The translations under genes were made by a program, and so were the position numbers. Positions 15,021-23,134 of a DNA stretch of 31,720 bases are shown here, piece after piece. Origin of the DNA: Candidatus Nomurabacteria bacterium (GTDB taxonomy: Bacteria > Patescibacteriota > Minisyncoccia > Phycocordibacterales > UBA2100). Position 1 is the first letter of the stretch; the number at the start of each line of letters is the position of its first letter. The DNA lies in contig CALRIB010000003.1 in assembly GCA_943359705.1 (NCBI GenBank), forward strand, positions 1 to 31,720, given 5' to 3'. Under the pieces are notes generated by a model. The model worked only from the letters and a program-made list of their open reading frames with translations. It made no database searches and was not told the DNA's origin.

Positions 15021-15103
15021 TGCGCCGGGCAGGACTTGCACCTGCGAAGGTCATAGACCGCGTGATCTACAGTCACGTGCGTTTGCTGCTCCGCCACCGA
15101 CGC
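15021..15103 (-). tRNA. tRNA-Tyr(GUA), T-loop with G55
   Basis: On the minus strand the acceptor GCGTCGG/CCGGCGC (one G-U pair), anticodon arm CGTGA-CTGTAGA-TCACG (GUA) and a long variable arm mark a bacterial class II tRNA-Tyr of 83 nt. The T-arm is GCAGG-TGCAAGT-CCTGC, with G at position 55 as in tRNA-Leu(UAG). Discriminator A; CCA not encoded. Confidence 0.93.
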
Positions 15104-15118
15104 ATTTCAACGCAATGT

Positions 15119-15724
15119 TCACTTGCGTTTATGTGATTCTATCAAATGTAGGACATCGCGCAAAAGTTTTTTATCGTTGTAGCGTATATGTAGAACGCCG
15201 TACCGCAATTTTCTTGCGCCTCGCTGCGGATCCTGTTTTACGTACGAATGTTTGAAAGCCGTCCGAGGAACACCCAGTTTAAGCGACCAAAATCTAACCA
15301 ACGCTTTCAGATTCTGATCTGAATAGTGATATACCGAAAAATATAGGCGCGCTCGGTCTAGGACATACCTGTTGCGTAAAAAATGCCAAAACAGCAAAAC
15401 CATGTCCGGGTCGCTGTTGGCAAAATCGATGCCAGAAGCGGTTTCTCTCTTGTAGCCTTCAGCCCAATAGAGCATCGTACCCATAAGTTCGAGTTCGCGA
15501 TTTTTTGCTCGTTTTCGTATACTAAAAGAGGGGCTCCGTCGCTCGTATGCAAGATGATTCGCCTCTACAAAAGATCGACGTGGCACACCAAGTCTTCGAA
15601 GGACGTATGTAACGGCGTCTATAGACACGCCGAGTCGCGCCCCGACTTCACGCATCGCTAAACCGGATTCATAGAGTTGCTTTGTCCGTTGCCATCTTTG
15701 TTTGGGTATCGCTGGTGTTCGCAT
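15119..15724 (-). CDS. HTH protein with a homing-endonuclease-like region
   Basis: The 201-aa product begins with a helix-turn-helix of the resolvase/Hin type (about 8-45: LYESGLAMREVGARLGVS, then DAVTYVLRRLG). The rest has a pattern I associate with LAGLIDADG-like proteins: ELMGTMLYWAEGYKR, then DFANSDPDMVLLFWHFLR, a strand pair RLYFSVYHY, and RFWSLKLGVP near the middle, ending in YGVLHIRYNDKKLLRDVLHLI. It may be a site-specific nuclease or a transcription factor using that fold; no host gene interruption is seen. ATG at 15724 is chosen over GTG at 15727. A TAGAAT hexamer lies 9 nt upstream. It ends 15 bp before tRNA-Tyr. Confidence 0.5.
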   Translation of the reverse strand: MRTPAIPKQRWQRTKQLYESGLAMREVGARLGVSIDAVTYVLRRLGVPRRSFVEANHLAYERRSPSFSIRKRAKNRELELMGTMLYWAEGYKRETASGIDFANSDPDMVLLFWHFLRNRYVLDRARLYFSVYHYSDQNLKALVRFWSLKLGVPRTAFKHSYVKQDPQRGARKLRYGVLHIRYNDKKLLRDVLHLIESHKRK

Positions 15725-15733
15725 CACCGTTAT

Positions 15734-15739
15734 ATTCTA
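15734..15739 (-). promoter_or_regulatory. -10 TAGAAT, 9 nt before the HTH gene
   Basis: Minus-strand hexamer upstream of the 15724 start; predicted leader is about 3 nt. Confidence 0.4.
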
Positions 15740-15808
15740 CCTCGTTAGTCAGAGACAGTTATGCACATGAGAATTTGGTTTGACCATTTCTGTCTATTAA
15801 CCCTCTGT

Positions 15809-15814
15809 TACAAT
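15809..15814 (+). promoter_or_regulatory. -10 TACAAT, 8 nt before pilin-like gene 6
   Basis: Predicted leader of about 2 nt. A TTGACC upstream (about 15779) is too far for a standard -35. Confidence 0.4.
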
Positions 15815-15822
15815 ATTCCTAC

Positions 15823-16269
15823 ATGCTCGGAGGCTACAGCACACGCTTCATAGCAATTTTGCTCCTCATTGTCGTGCTCACGCCGACCGCCATATATGCG
15901 CAGGGCGCACTCGGCAAGCCAATCGTCTCTTGCAATGGCGCAGTTGAGGGCAACGGCCTGCCGGCGTGCGGTATCTGTCACATAGCCAAAACTGCGCAAA
16001 ACATCCTCAACTCCGGTATCTATATCGGCATCTTCCTCTCCGCGGTCTTTTTTGCGTACGCGGGCTGGCTGCACGTCACCGCGATGGGGGACGAGGGTAA
16101 GGTGAGCGGTGCGCACGATATTTTTACGCACGTCGGTATCGGGCTCGTGCTCATTCTCGCTGCCTGGCTGATTGTAGACACCATCATGAAAGTGATGATC
16201 AATTCGAGCGCGACCTTCGGGCCGTGGAATCAGGTCTGCGCACTTTTTGCGCAGCATTTTCTCGCGTAA
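15823..16269 (+). CDS. Pilin-like membrane protein 6 with Cys-rich segment
   Basis: The 148-aa product has a signal peptide (about 1-26, ending near IYAQG), a mature N-terminal segment with three cysteines (VSCNGAVEGNGLPACGICH), then two hydrophobic helices (about 67-88 and 103-125) around a polar loop with TAMGDEGKVSGAHDIF. It follows the same two-helix plan as the cluster at 657-2660 but is more divergent; VKISGAxxIF-like loops and the Cys segment are frequent in T4SS-pilin-like proteins of this phylum. It stands alone between the HTH gene and tRNA-Trp. The cysteines could form an extracytoplasmic disulfide. Confidence 0.65.
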   Translation: MLGGYSTRFIAILLLIVVLTPTAIYAQGALGKPIVSCNGAVEGNGLPACGICHIAKTAQNILNSGIYIGIFLSAVFFAYAGWLHVTAMGDEGKVSGAHDIFTHVGIGLVLILAAWLIVDTIMKVMINSSATFGPWNQVCALFAQHFLA

Positions 16270-16279
16270 ACACTTAGTT

Positions 16280-16303
16280 GCGGGCGATGAGGGAATCGCC
16301 CGC
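16280..16303 (+). terminator. Hairpin just after pilin-like gene 6
   Basis: GCGGGCGAT and ATCGCCCGC form a perfect 9-bp stem around GAGGGA, 10 bp after the stop codon. There is no T-run, so termination is possible but not clear. Half of it is the copied tRNA-Trp piece. Confidence 0.4.
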
Positions 16304-16396
16304 GCCTCTCAGCTCGCCGTCGCTCACTTCGGGCTGGGCACCGCCTCACTGCCGCGCCTGCTGGCTCGGCATCGTTCCGGCGTTCGATTCCCTCAC

Positions 16397-16418
16397 GCGT
16401 CGTGCTTGAGCACGACGC
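16397..16418. terminator. 9-bp hairpin with TTGA loop
   Basis: GCGTCGTGC and GCACGACGC pair perfectly around TTGA. It lies between pilin-like gene 6 and tRNA-Trp, which converge; no T-run on either side. Confidence 0.35.
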
Positions 16419-16451
16419 TATCGCTTCGCAAATTTCACTACGATCAATTTG

Positions 16452-16522
16452 CGGGCGATGAGGGAATCGAACCCCCGATAGCGGTTTTGGAGACCGCAGT
16501 TATACCATTTAACTAATCGCCC
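16452..16522 (-). tRNA. tRNA-Trp(CCA)
   Basis: On the minus strand the acceptor GGGCGAT/ATCGCCC, D-arm GTTA-AATGGTA-TAAC, anticodon arm GCGGT-CTCCAAA-ACCGC (anticodon CCA) and T-arm GGGGG-TTCGATT-CCCTC form a 71-nt tRNA. The discriminator is G, the TrpRS identity base in bacteria. The 3' CCA tail is not encoded. Confidence 0.94.
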
Positions 16523-16547
16523 CACGGGTCGAAGTATAGCGCAAGCT

Positions 16548-16706
16548 CTATTTCTTTGCCTCCTTGTGCTTCGTTTGCGCCCTGCACCACTTGCAGTACT
16601 TTTTGAGTTCAATTTTGCGCTCAACGAGCTTGCGGTTCTTGCGCGACCAATAGTTGACGCGGCTGCACTTCGTGCAAGCGAGTTTTATCAGCTGATCTTG
16701 GGACAT
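16548..16706 (-). CDS. rpmG: 50S ribosomal protein L33
   Basis: This 52-aa protein has the L33 pattern: LACTKCSRVNYWSRKNRK, then ELKKYCKWCRAQTKHKEAKK. Two CxxC pairs (CTKC and CKWC) show the zinc-binding form. The N-terminus is slightly extended and acidic (MSQDQLIK). ATG at 16706 has TATAGT 10 nt upstream on the minus strand, divergent from the eno promoter. It ends 25 bp before tRNA-Trp on the same strand. Confidence 0.88.
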   Translation of the reverse strand: MSQDQLIKLACTKCSRVNYWSRKNRKLVERKIELKKYCKWCRAQTKHKEAKK

Positions 16707-16716
16707 ATTGCGCAGC

Positions 16717-16722
16717 ACTATA
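16717..16722 (-). promoter_or_regulatory. -10 TATAGT for rpmG
   Basis: It lies 10 nt before the rpmG ATG; predicted leader about 4 nt. It shares the 72-bp gap with the eno promoter. Confidence 0.45.
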
Positions 16723-16727
16723 CGTGA

Positions 16728-18086
<1,359 letters not shown>

Positions 18087-18088
18087 CC

Positions 18089-18637
18089 ATGAAGATCTTC
18101 ATGGTTCGACATGGGCAGACAGCTTCAAATGTTGCCAAGCGAATGATGGGGAATCGTATTGACGACCCGCTCAATGACGAGGGACGGCGTCAGGCGCAAG
18201 AACTCGCCGAGAACATTAAAGATATGCAATTTGATGTAATATTTTCTTCCCCCCTCAAGCGAGCACACCAAACTGCGGAAATTATTGCTAAGAACTGGAA
18301 TATGCCCATTATGCAGAGGGATGAGCTGATGGAGCGGGATTTCGGCACCCTTACAGGCAAGACGTTTGCAGAGGGAGATGCACTCACGGGTGGACGAAGA
18401 AGCCGCGTCGAACCGTTGCCTGAGGACGAGGAGTACGAACGAGCATGGGGAAGAGAGACCTCTGAAAAGTTTCAGAAGAGACTGCGTCATTTTACCGACG
18501 AAATAAAAGAAAAGTACTCGGACAAGAAAGTACTTGTCGTCGCGCATAGCGGGGTCATCAAGATGGCACATTTTCTCTTTAAAGATTCCACGGTGGATCA
18601 CGTAAAGAACGCCTCGATAGAAGAATTTGAAATATAA
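18089..18637 (+). CDS. Histidine phosphatase family protein (phosphoglycerate-mutase-like)
   Basis: This 182-aa protein opens with MKIFMVRHGQTASN, the RHG catalytic motif with phospho-accepting His8. It has SSPLKRAHQTAEII, then MERDFGTLTGK with the acid/base glutamate region, and VVAHSGVIKMAHF with the second catalytic His. A charged insertion (GGRRSRVEPLPEDEEYERAWG) separates the halves. It is a co-factor-independent-type phosphatase or mutase of the same superfamily as GpmA; the real substrate is uncertain. The ATG is 2 nt after the eno stop, so translation is coupled to eno. Confidence 0.85.
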   Translation: MKIFMVRHGQTASNVAKRMMGNRIDDPLNDEGRRQAQELAENIKDMQFDVIFSSPLKRAHQTAEIIAKNWNMPIMQRDELMERDFGTLTGKTFAEGDALTGGRRSRVEPLPEDEEYERAWGRETSEKFQKRLRHFTDEIKEKYSDKKVLVVAHSGVIKMAHFLFKDSTVDHVKNASIEEFEI

Positions 18638-18638
18638 T
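18633..18638 (+). promoter_or_regulatory. -10 TATAAT before gpmA
   Basis: The hexamer overlaps the stop codon of the preceding gene and lies 10 nt before the gpmA ATG, so gpmA may have its own nearly leaderless transcript as well as read-through from eno. Confidence 0.45.
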
Positions 18639-18648
18639 TATACGAACC

Positions 18649-19278
18649 ATGGCATATTTGATACTTAGCCGTCACGGGACGTCCGAATGGAACAAGCTCG
18701 GCAAATGGACCGGCCTTACCGACGTCGATCTTGCGCCCGAGGGCGTCGATGAGGCGCGTCGCGCGGGCGAAGCCATCAAAGGTCTTGAAATCCATAAGGT
18801 TTTTACCTCAGCGTTGAAACGCGCACATCAGACCTTTGAGCAGATTAAAAAAGCAGCCGGCCAGGAACATCTTGTCGGAAATAAGCATCCGGCGCTCAAC
18901 GAGCGCGATTACGGTCAATTTACCGGCAAGAACAAGTGGCAGGTGAAAGAGGAGGTTGGGGAACTGGAATTTCAGAATATCCGCCGCGGTTGGGATGCCG
19001 TCGTTCTCGGTGGGGAAAATCTAAAAGACGTACATGCCCGCGTTGTCCCGTATTATGAAGAGCACATACGCCCGCACCTTCTCGAAGGTCAGAACGTGCT
19101 TGTCGTGGCGCACGGAAATTCACTTCGTGCCCTCGTTAAGCATCTCGAAAACATCAGCGACAAAAGAATTGCCGACCTCGAAATAGGTTTTGCAGAGGTA
19201 TATTGCTATGAAATTGATAAGGAGGGAAAAATCCTCGGCAAAGAGATACGCCACACCAATGTGTACAAAGGGATTTAA
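18649..19278 (+). CDS. gpmA: 2,3-bisphosphoglycerate-dependent phosphoglycerate mutase
   Basis: The 209-aa enzyme interconverts 3- and 2-phosphoglycerate. It has LILSRHGTSEWN (catalytic His9), TGLTDVDLAPEG, TSALKRAHQT, ALNERDYGQFTGKNK (the dPGM-specific ERxYGxLxGxNK signature) and VVAHGNSLRALVKHLE with the second His. It is somewhat shorter than the 230-250 residues of most dPGMs because the segment after GKNK is reduced. Its place beside eno fits lower glycolysis. The stop overlaps the convergent miaA stop by 3 nt. Confidence 0.93.
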   Translation: MAYLILSRHGTSEWNKLGKWTGLTDVDLAPEGVDEARRAGEAIKGLEIHKVFTSALKRAHQTFEQIKKAAGQEHLVGNKHPALNERDYGQFTGKNKWQVKEEVGELEFQNIRRGWDAVVLGGENLKDVHARVVPYYEEHIRPHLLEGQNVLVVAHGNSLRALVKHLENISDKRIADLEIGFAEVYCYEIDKEGKILGKEIRHTNVYKGI

Positions 19279-20168
19279 GCAAGAAATTTCAGCGTTGCTT
19301 GCTCGATGCTCTTCGCATTGCCCGGTTCAAACCAGCGAATATTCTTATTGCGCCTCCAATACGTCATTTGGCGCTTCGCATACTTGCAGATTGCGTTAGT
19401 CAGCTGAGATTTGAATTCACTCCCGGTTATCTTGTGTTGTAGAAGAAGGGCAAGGTACCGGTACTCCAAGCCAAGTTGCTCCATACGCGTATAGGATAGG
19501 CCATGTGCACGTAGACGCTTTGCTTCCGCGACTAGTCCGCTCTTGATTCGTGTGAGTAGGCGGTGAGTAATTTTTTGCTCAAGTTCCCGCGCGGGCGATT
19601 TCAAGCCTATCCACGCGGCGTCATACCAAGGACGGTCCTTGACGCAAGGAACTTTGCCGAGCTTGTCGATTATTTCAAGTGCACGGATAAGGCGTCGTTT
19701 GTTGTGATGGTCTACGTTTCGCGCACGCCGCGGGTCGTTTTTCTTCAGCAACAAGAGCAACTCTGGCGCGGTTTTTTTCTCGAGACGTGCACGGAGGCGC
19801 GGATTAATCCGGACATCGGGGAGTTCGACTCGGCCTACGAGTGCGTCGATATAAAAGCCCGTGCCGCCTGCAACAATGGGGAGTTTGCCGCGTTTCGCTA
19901 CGTCTTCGATGACCGGGCGGGCGCGGTCGATAAAATCTTGAGCAGTAAAGACTTTCTTTGGGGAAGCGACATCCAAGAGATGGTGCCGTACGCCGCGCAT
20001 TTCACGCTTCGTAATTTTCCCGGTGCCGATGTTGAGGCCGCGATAGACCTGGCGCGAATCGGCAGATATCACCTCGCCGTTGAATTTTCGGGCAAGTTCG
20101 ACGGCAAGCCCGCTCTTGCCGGAGGAGGTCGGACCCACGATAACTACGATTTTTTGTTTTCGCTCCAT
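19275..20168 (-). CDS. miaA: tRNA dimethylallyltransferase
   Basis: The 297-aa protein adds the isopentenyl group to A37 of tRNAs that read UNN codons. Visible are the P-loop VGPTSSGKS (11-19), EVISADSRQVYRGLNIGTGK (the DSRQxYxxxxIGTAKP motif, with T-G-K here), HHLLDVASP, GGTGFYIDAL, and the C-terminal TYWRRNKNIRWF (usual RQxTWFR). All key motifs are present. The frame continues upstream into tRNA-Leu(CAA), but ATG at 20168 is supported by TATAAT 9 nt upstream and by the P-loop spacing. Substrate tRNAs with suitable anticodons (Leu, Tyr, Cys, Trp) occur in this window. Confidence 0.93.
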   Translation of the reverse strand: MERKQKIVVIVGPTSSGKSGLAVELARKFNGEVISADSRQVYRGLNIGTGKITKREMRGVRHHLLDVASPKKVFTAQDFIDRARPVIEDVAKRGKLPIVAGGTGFYIDALVGRVELPDVRINPRLRARLEKKTAPELLLLLKKNDPRRARNVDHHNKRRLIRALEIIDKLGKVPCVKDRPWYDAAWIGLKSPARELEQKITHRLLTRIKSGLVAEAKRLRAHGLSYTRMEQLGLEYRYLALLLQHKITGSEFKSQLTNAICKYAKRQMTYWRRNKNIRWFEPGNAKSIEQATLKFLA

Positions 20169-20177
20169 AGCTGGCGT

Positions 20178-20183
20178 ATTATA
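20178..20183 (-). promoter_or_regulatory. -10 TATAAT for miaA
   Basis: Consensus hexamer 9 nt before the miaA ATG, predicted leader about 3 nt. It lies in the 23-bp gap to the divergent tRNA-Leu(CAA). Confidence 0.55.
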
Positions 20184-20191
20184 GACGTGTT

Positions 20192-20275
20192 GCCGGGATG
20201 GCGGAATTGGCAGACGCAAACGACTCAAGATCGTTCGGGCTTCGGCTCGTGAGGGTTCAAGTCCCTCTCCCGGCA
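20192..20275 (+). tRNA. tRNA-Leu(CAA)
   Basis: The acceptor GCCGGGA/TCCCGGC, anticodon arm AACGA-CTCAAGA-TCGTT (CAA), long variable arm (CGGGCTTCGGCTCG) and T-arm GAGGG-TTCAAGT-CCCTC form an 84-nt class II tRNA with discriminator A. The only plus-strand tRNA here; third leucine isoacceptor in the window. Confidence 0.95.
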
Positions 20276-20281
20276 CAGTGA

Positions 20282-20287
20282 TATAAT
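20282..20287 (+). promoter_or_regulatory. -10 TATAAT for parB
   Basis: Consensus hexamer 7 nt before the parB ATG, so the transcript should start at or 1 nt before the start codon. Confidence 0.6.
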
Positions 20288-20294
20288 CTCTCAT

Positions 20295-21272
20295 ATGTCC
20301 GGCTATTACGGTGATTCAATATTTTGGGTAGAGCTGGATCGCATCAAGCCAAACCCGTTCCAGCCGCGCAAAGTCTTCGATGAAGCGGCGCTTATTTCGC
20401 TTGCCGAATCCATCCGCAGCTACGGAGTCTTGCAGCCGCTCACAGTCACGCGCAAGGAAATAGAGTTGCCGGAAAAGGGGATTGCTGTTGAGTACGAACT
20501 CATTGCGGGAGAGCGACGCCTTCGCGCTGCCAAGCTTGCAGGCATCGCGCAGGTGCCTGTGGTTATCCGCAACTCCGAGGATTCTGACCGAATGAAGCTT
20601 GAGCTCGCCATCATTGAAAATCTGCAGCGCGAAGATTTAAATGCGATAGACCGCGCGAAAGCATTTCAGCAGCTCTACACTGAATTCGGACTGAAGCATG
20701 TCGAGATAGCCAAGCGTGTCGGCAAAAGCCGCGAGTACGTGTCCAATACACTGCGCATGCTCACGCTGCCTGAAGAAATGCAGGCGGCAGTGACCGCCGG
20801 AGAGATAAGTGAAGGTCACACACGCCCGCTTTTGATGCTCATTGATAGACCGGCCGAGCAAAAGACTCTATTTATGGAGATTGTTGCCCGCAAGCTCAAC
20901 GTCCGAGACGCCGAGCAGCTCGCGCGCCGCGTGGCAACCGAGCGCGCGCGGAAGCCCGACCTCACGCCGGAGCTGCTCCTTCTTGAGCGTGAGCTAACAG
21001 AAAAGCTCGGCACACGCGTCCGCATCGAAAAAAAGGATCAGGGAGGGAAAGTACTCATCGATTTCTTCTCGGTCGACGACCTCGCTCACATCCGGGAAGT
21101 GTTTTCAAAGTCGCCGTTGATTGTTCAATCGAAAGAAATACCCGCGGTTGAGCCCGCTGTTGAAGCCGAAGCGACCGTGGAAATTGCGGCACAGGCTCCC
21201 GCCCCGGTGGCACAAGAAATTGAAGCAACCGCGCAGGACGACCTGTACTCGATAAAAAATTTCTCGGTCTAG
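20295..21272 (+). CDS. parB: Chromosome partitioning protein ParB
   Basis: The 325-aa protein binds parS sites and loads onto DNA as a CTP-dependent clamp. Visible are the N-terminal IKPNPFQPRKVFD, the CTP-binding boxes IAGERRLRAAKLAG and IENLQREDLNAIDRA, and the HTH HVEIAKRVGKSREYVSNTLRML, followed by LPEEMQAAVTAGEISEGHTRPLL. The C-terminal dimerisation part (from about 215) is followed by an Ala/Glu/Val-rich tail ending IKNFSV. No parA and no consensus parS is visible in the window, so it is unlinked from its partner here. The stop is 2 nt from the convergent rel stop. Confidence 0.94.
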   Translation: MSGYYGDSIFWVELDRIKPNPFQPRKVFDEAALISLAESIRSYGVLQPLTVTRKEIELPEKGIAVEYELIAGERRLRAAKLAGIAQVPVVIRNSEDSDRMKLELAIIENLQREDLNAIDRAKAFQQLYTEFGLKHVEIAKRVGKSREYVSNTLRMLTLPEEMQAAVTAGEISEGHTRPLLMLIDRPAEQKTLFMEIVARKLNVRDAEQLARRVATERARKPDLTPELLLLERELTEKLGTRVRIEKKDQGGKVLIDFFSVDDLAHIREVFSKSPLIVQSKEIPAVEPAVEAEATVEIAAQAPAPVAQEIEATAQDDLYSIKNFSV

Positions 21273-21274
21273 AG

Positions 21275-22816
21275 CTATTTTTTCTGCTGCGCAGTAAGCG
21301 CTGCGCGGATGTGCTTTTTGGCCATACTCGTCTTCGCGATATCGTGCCACTTGCGGGAAGGCCTTGCGGAGGGCTTCGTGATTACTTCCACGACGTCACC
21401 GTTACGCAGGCCACTATCGAGTGAGACCATTTTTCCGTTGACACGCGCGCCTGACATTTTATTGCCGAGGTCGGAGTGTACTGCGTAGGCAAAATCGATA
21501 GGAGTGGCGTTGATAGGCAAATCGATGACGTCTCCTTTGGGTGTGAATACGAATACGCGGTGACTGAAGAAGTCGCTGCGAAGAGTGTCGAGGTATTGCT
21601 CCGAGGCTCCGCCCTCTCGTGGCTCATGCGCGAGTTCTTTTATCCAGCCCGGCACACTTCCCGGTGTGCGCGCCGGTTCCTCCGTTTTTCCGACGGTGCG
21701 GCGCCAGCTCGGAAAAAATTGCCGCATCCACTCAAGTCCGCCCCGCGTGCCTTGGCCCGTGCCACTCTGCACTTCTTTGTACGTGAGATGCGAGGCGATA
21801 CCGAACTGTGCCTCGCGATGTTGTGACTCGGTGCGCAGCTGCATTTCGAGCGCTCCGCCGTCGCCGGTGTATACGGTGGTATGGATTGATTGGTAACCGT
21901 TGGGCTTCGGAAAGGCGATATAGTCCTTTATTTTTCCCGGCACCGGGCGCCAATGTGCGTGGATAATGCCGAGCGCGCTGTAACAATCGGCGACCGACGG
22001 GAAAATAACGCGCAGTGCGAGAATGTCGTACACTTTATCGAGATCCCAATTCTTGCGCTCCAATTTTCGAAAGAGACTATAGATGCCCTTGATGCGCGCT
22101 TCCGTGCGGAAGACACGCAGGCCGGCTTCCGCAAGTTCGCGCTTTAAATCCTTCTCAACCTTTTCCAAGCGCTTCTCGCTTTCGCTTCCGCGTTCGCGCA
22201 AAAGTTCCTTCGTCTTTTTAAATTCTTCCGGATGCGCAAACGGAAACGCCGCGTCCTCGAGTTCTTGTTTGGCAAGGCTCATACCGAGGCGGTCGGCGAT
22301 AGGCGCGTATATTTCTAGCGTCTCGAGTGCGATGCGCGTGCGCTTCTCGGGCCGCGGCACTGCAGAGAGTGTGCGTGCGTTGTGCAGACGGTCCATCAGC
22401 TTGATGATGAGGACACGGATGTCCTTGGCGGTCGCGGCGAAGAGCTTGCGAAGCGATTCGGTGTGGCGTTCGAGGCCGCGGTAGCGAAGTGTACCGAGCT
22501 TCGTCACTCCCTCGACGAGCGTCAGCACTTCTTTACCGAATTGTTCCTCCATTATTTGCGGCTTCACACCGGCGTCTTCGATGGTGTCGTGCAAAAGACC
22601 GGCGGCGATAGTCGCGGCGTCCATTCCGGCGGTCGCCAGGGAATAACCGACTTCGGCCGGATGCAGGAAGTAGGGGTCGCCGGAGAATCGTTTCTGGTCT
22701 TTGTGCGCCTCTTTTGAAAATTCGTATGCTTTCTTTACGAGCTCGACGTCCCTTGCATCCTTGCTCACCATTGCGCCGAGAATTGTTGCGACCTCGCAGA
22801 TTTTGACATTCTCCAT
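21275..22816 (-). CDS. rel: Bifunctional-type (p)ppGpp synthetase/hydrolase, truncated after TGS
   Basis: The 513-aa protein has an HD hydrolase domain with YFLHPAEV (H52) and GLLHDTIED (H76, D77), further MDRLHNARTL, then the synthetase domain with RIKGIYSLFRKL, YDILALRVIF and KDYIAFPKPNGYQSIHTTV. A TGS domain follows (VFVFTPKGDVIDLP to DVVEVITKPSARPS). The protein ends soon after TGS, so the helical, zinc-finger and ACT regions of full-length RelA/SpoT are missing. Both catalytic halves look complete. Loss of the ribosome-contacting C-terminus should change how starvation is sensed. ATG at 22816 is preferred over an upstream in-frame start because TATTAT lies 7 nt before it. Confidence 0.92.
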   Translation of the reverse strand: MENVKICEVATILGAMVSKDARDVELVKKAYEFSKEAHKDQKRFSGDPYFLHPAEVGYSLATAGMDAATIAAGLLHDTIEDAGVKPQIMEEQFGKEVLTLVEGVTKLGTLRYRGLERHTESLRKLFAATAKDIRVLIIKLMDRLHNARTLSAVPRPEKRTRIALETLEIYAPIADRLGMSLAKQELEDAAFPFAHPEEFKKTKELLRERGSESEKRLEKVEKDLKRELAEAGLRVFRTEARIKGIYSLFRKLERKNWDLDKVYDILALRVIFPSVADCYSALGIIHAHWRPVPGKIKDYIAFPKPNGYQSIHTTVYTGDGGALEMQLRTESQHREAQFGIASHLTYKEVQSGTGQGTRGGLEWMRQFFPSWRRTVGKTEEPARTPGSVPGWIKELAHEPREGGASEQYLDTLRSDFFSHRVFVFTPKGDVIDLPINATPIDFAYAVHSDLGNKMSGARVNGKMVSLDSGLRNGDVVEVITKPSARPSRKWHDIAKTSMAKKHIRAALTAQQKK

Positions 22817-22822
22817 ATCACC

Positions 22823-22829
22823 GATAATA
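22823..22829. promoter_or_regulatory. Overlapping divergent -10 hexamers for rel and the zinc-ribbon gene
   Basis: ATAATA at 22824-22829 reads TATTAT on the minus strand, 7 nt before rel. GATAAT at 22823-22828 can serve the plus-strand zinc-ribbon gene with a leader of about 30 nt. The two promoters would compete for polymerase. Confidence 0.45.
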
Positions 22830-22866
22830 CTGCCACGCATCCTCTAAGCAAAGGAAGGAGAGAGCG

Positions 22867-23067
22867 ATGGCGCAGCAGCCGTCAAAGCAGGTCTTTGTCC
22901 CCACGATAGGGGATGGCCAAGTGGCAGAATGTCGCAGATGCGGTAAGGAGATTAAACAGCTTGATGCCAAATGCCCGAACTGCAAGAGTTGGGCGGTTAT
23001 CAGGGTGACACAAAGCAATGGTACCGCCGTTCTCGTCCGCAACGACGACGGCAGTGCATACCCGTAA
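22867..23067 (+). CDS. Small zinc-ribbon protein, unknown function
   Basis: I do not recognise the family. The 66-aa product has one CxxC...CxxC zinc ribbon (CRRCGKEIKQLDAKCPNC, residues about 22-39) between a polar N-terminus and a short beta-like tail (WAVIRVTQSNGTAVLV). It could bind nucleic acid or a protein partner. It is one of few genes here with a strong Shine-Dalgarno (GGAAGGAG, 6 nt before the ATG). It is monocistronic and closed by a strong terminator at 23102. Confidence 0.65.
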   Translation: MAQQPSKQVFVPTIGDGQVAECRRCGKEIKQLDAKCPNCKSWAVIRVTQSNGTAVLVRNDDGSAYP

Positions 23068-23101
23068 GAGGTCTCCCAAGCGAAATCTCAACCCGGCGAA
23101 G

Positions 23102-23129
23102 TGCGGCGGCTCCCGACGGAGCCGCCGCA
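23102..23129. terminator. 12-bp GC-rich terminator hairpin
   Basis: TGCGGCGGCTCC pairs perfectly with GGAGCCGCCGCA around CGAC, followed on the plus strand by ATCATTTATTTCTTT. It lies between the zinc-ribbon gene and the convergent topA stop. Confidence 0.75.
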
Positions 23130-23134
23130 ATCAT

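Larger units (their letters stand above)
16278..16469. repeat. 21-bp direct repeat derived from the tRNA-Trp 3' end, with hairpins between
   Basis: TTGCGGGCGATGAGGGAATCG occurs at 16278-16298 and again at 16449-16469, where it covers the 3' part of tRNA-Trp. The first 14 bp of the T-arm region recur inverted at 16382-16395 (GTTCGATTCCCTCA). The interval of about 150 bp has no reading frame I can support. It contains hairpins at 16280-16303, 16397-16418 and 16427-16453. Confidence 0.6.

Noticed and set aside
16278..16469. Active attL/attR pair of an integrated element
   Set aside because: Only about 150 bp without any gene lies between the repeats, so at most this is a remnant.
20276..20294. 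parS site next to parB
   Set aside because: No 16-bp parS-like palindrome (TGTTNCACGTGNAACA type) found here or elsewhere in the window by eye.
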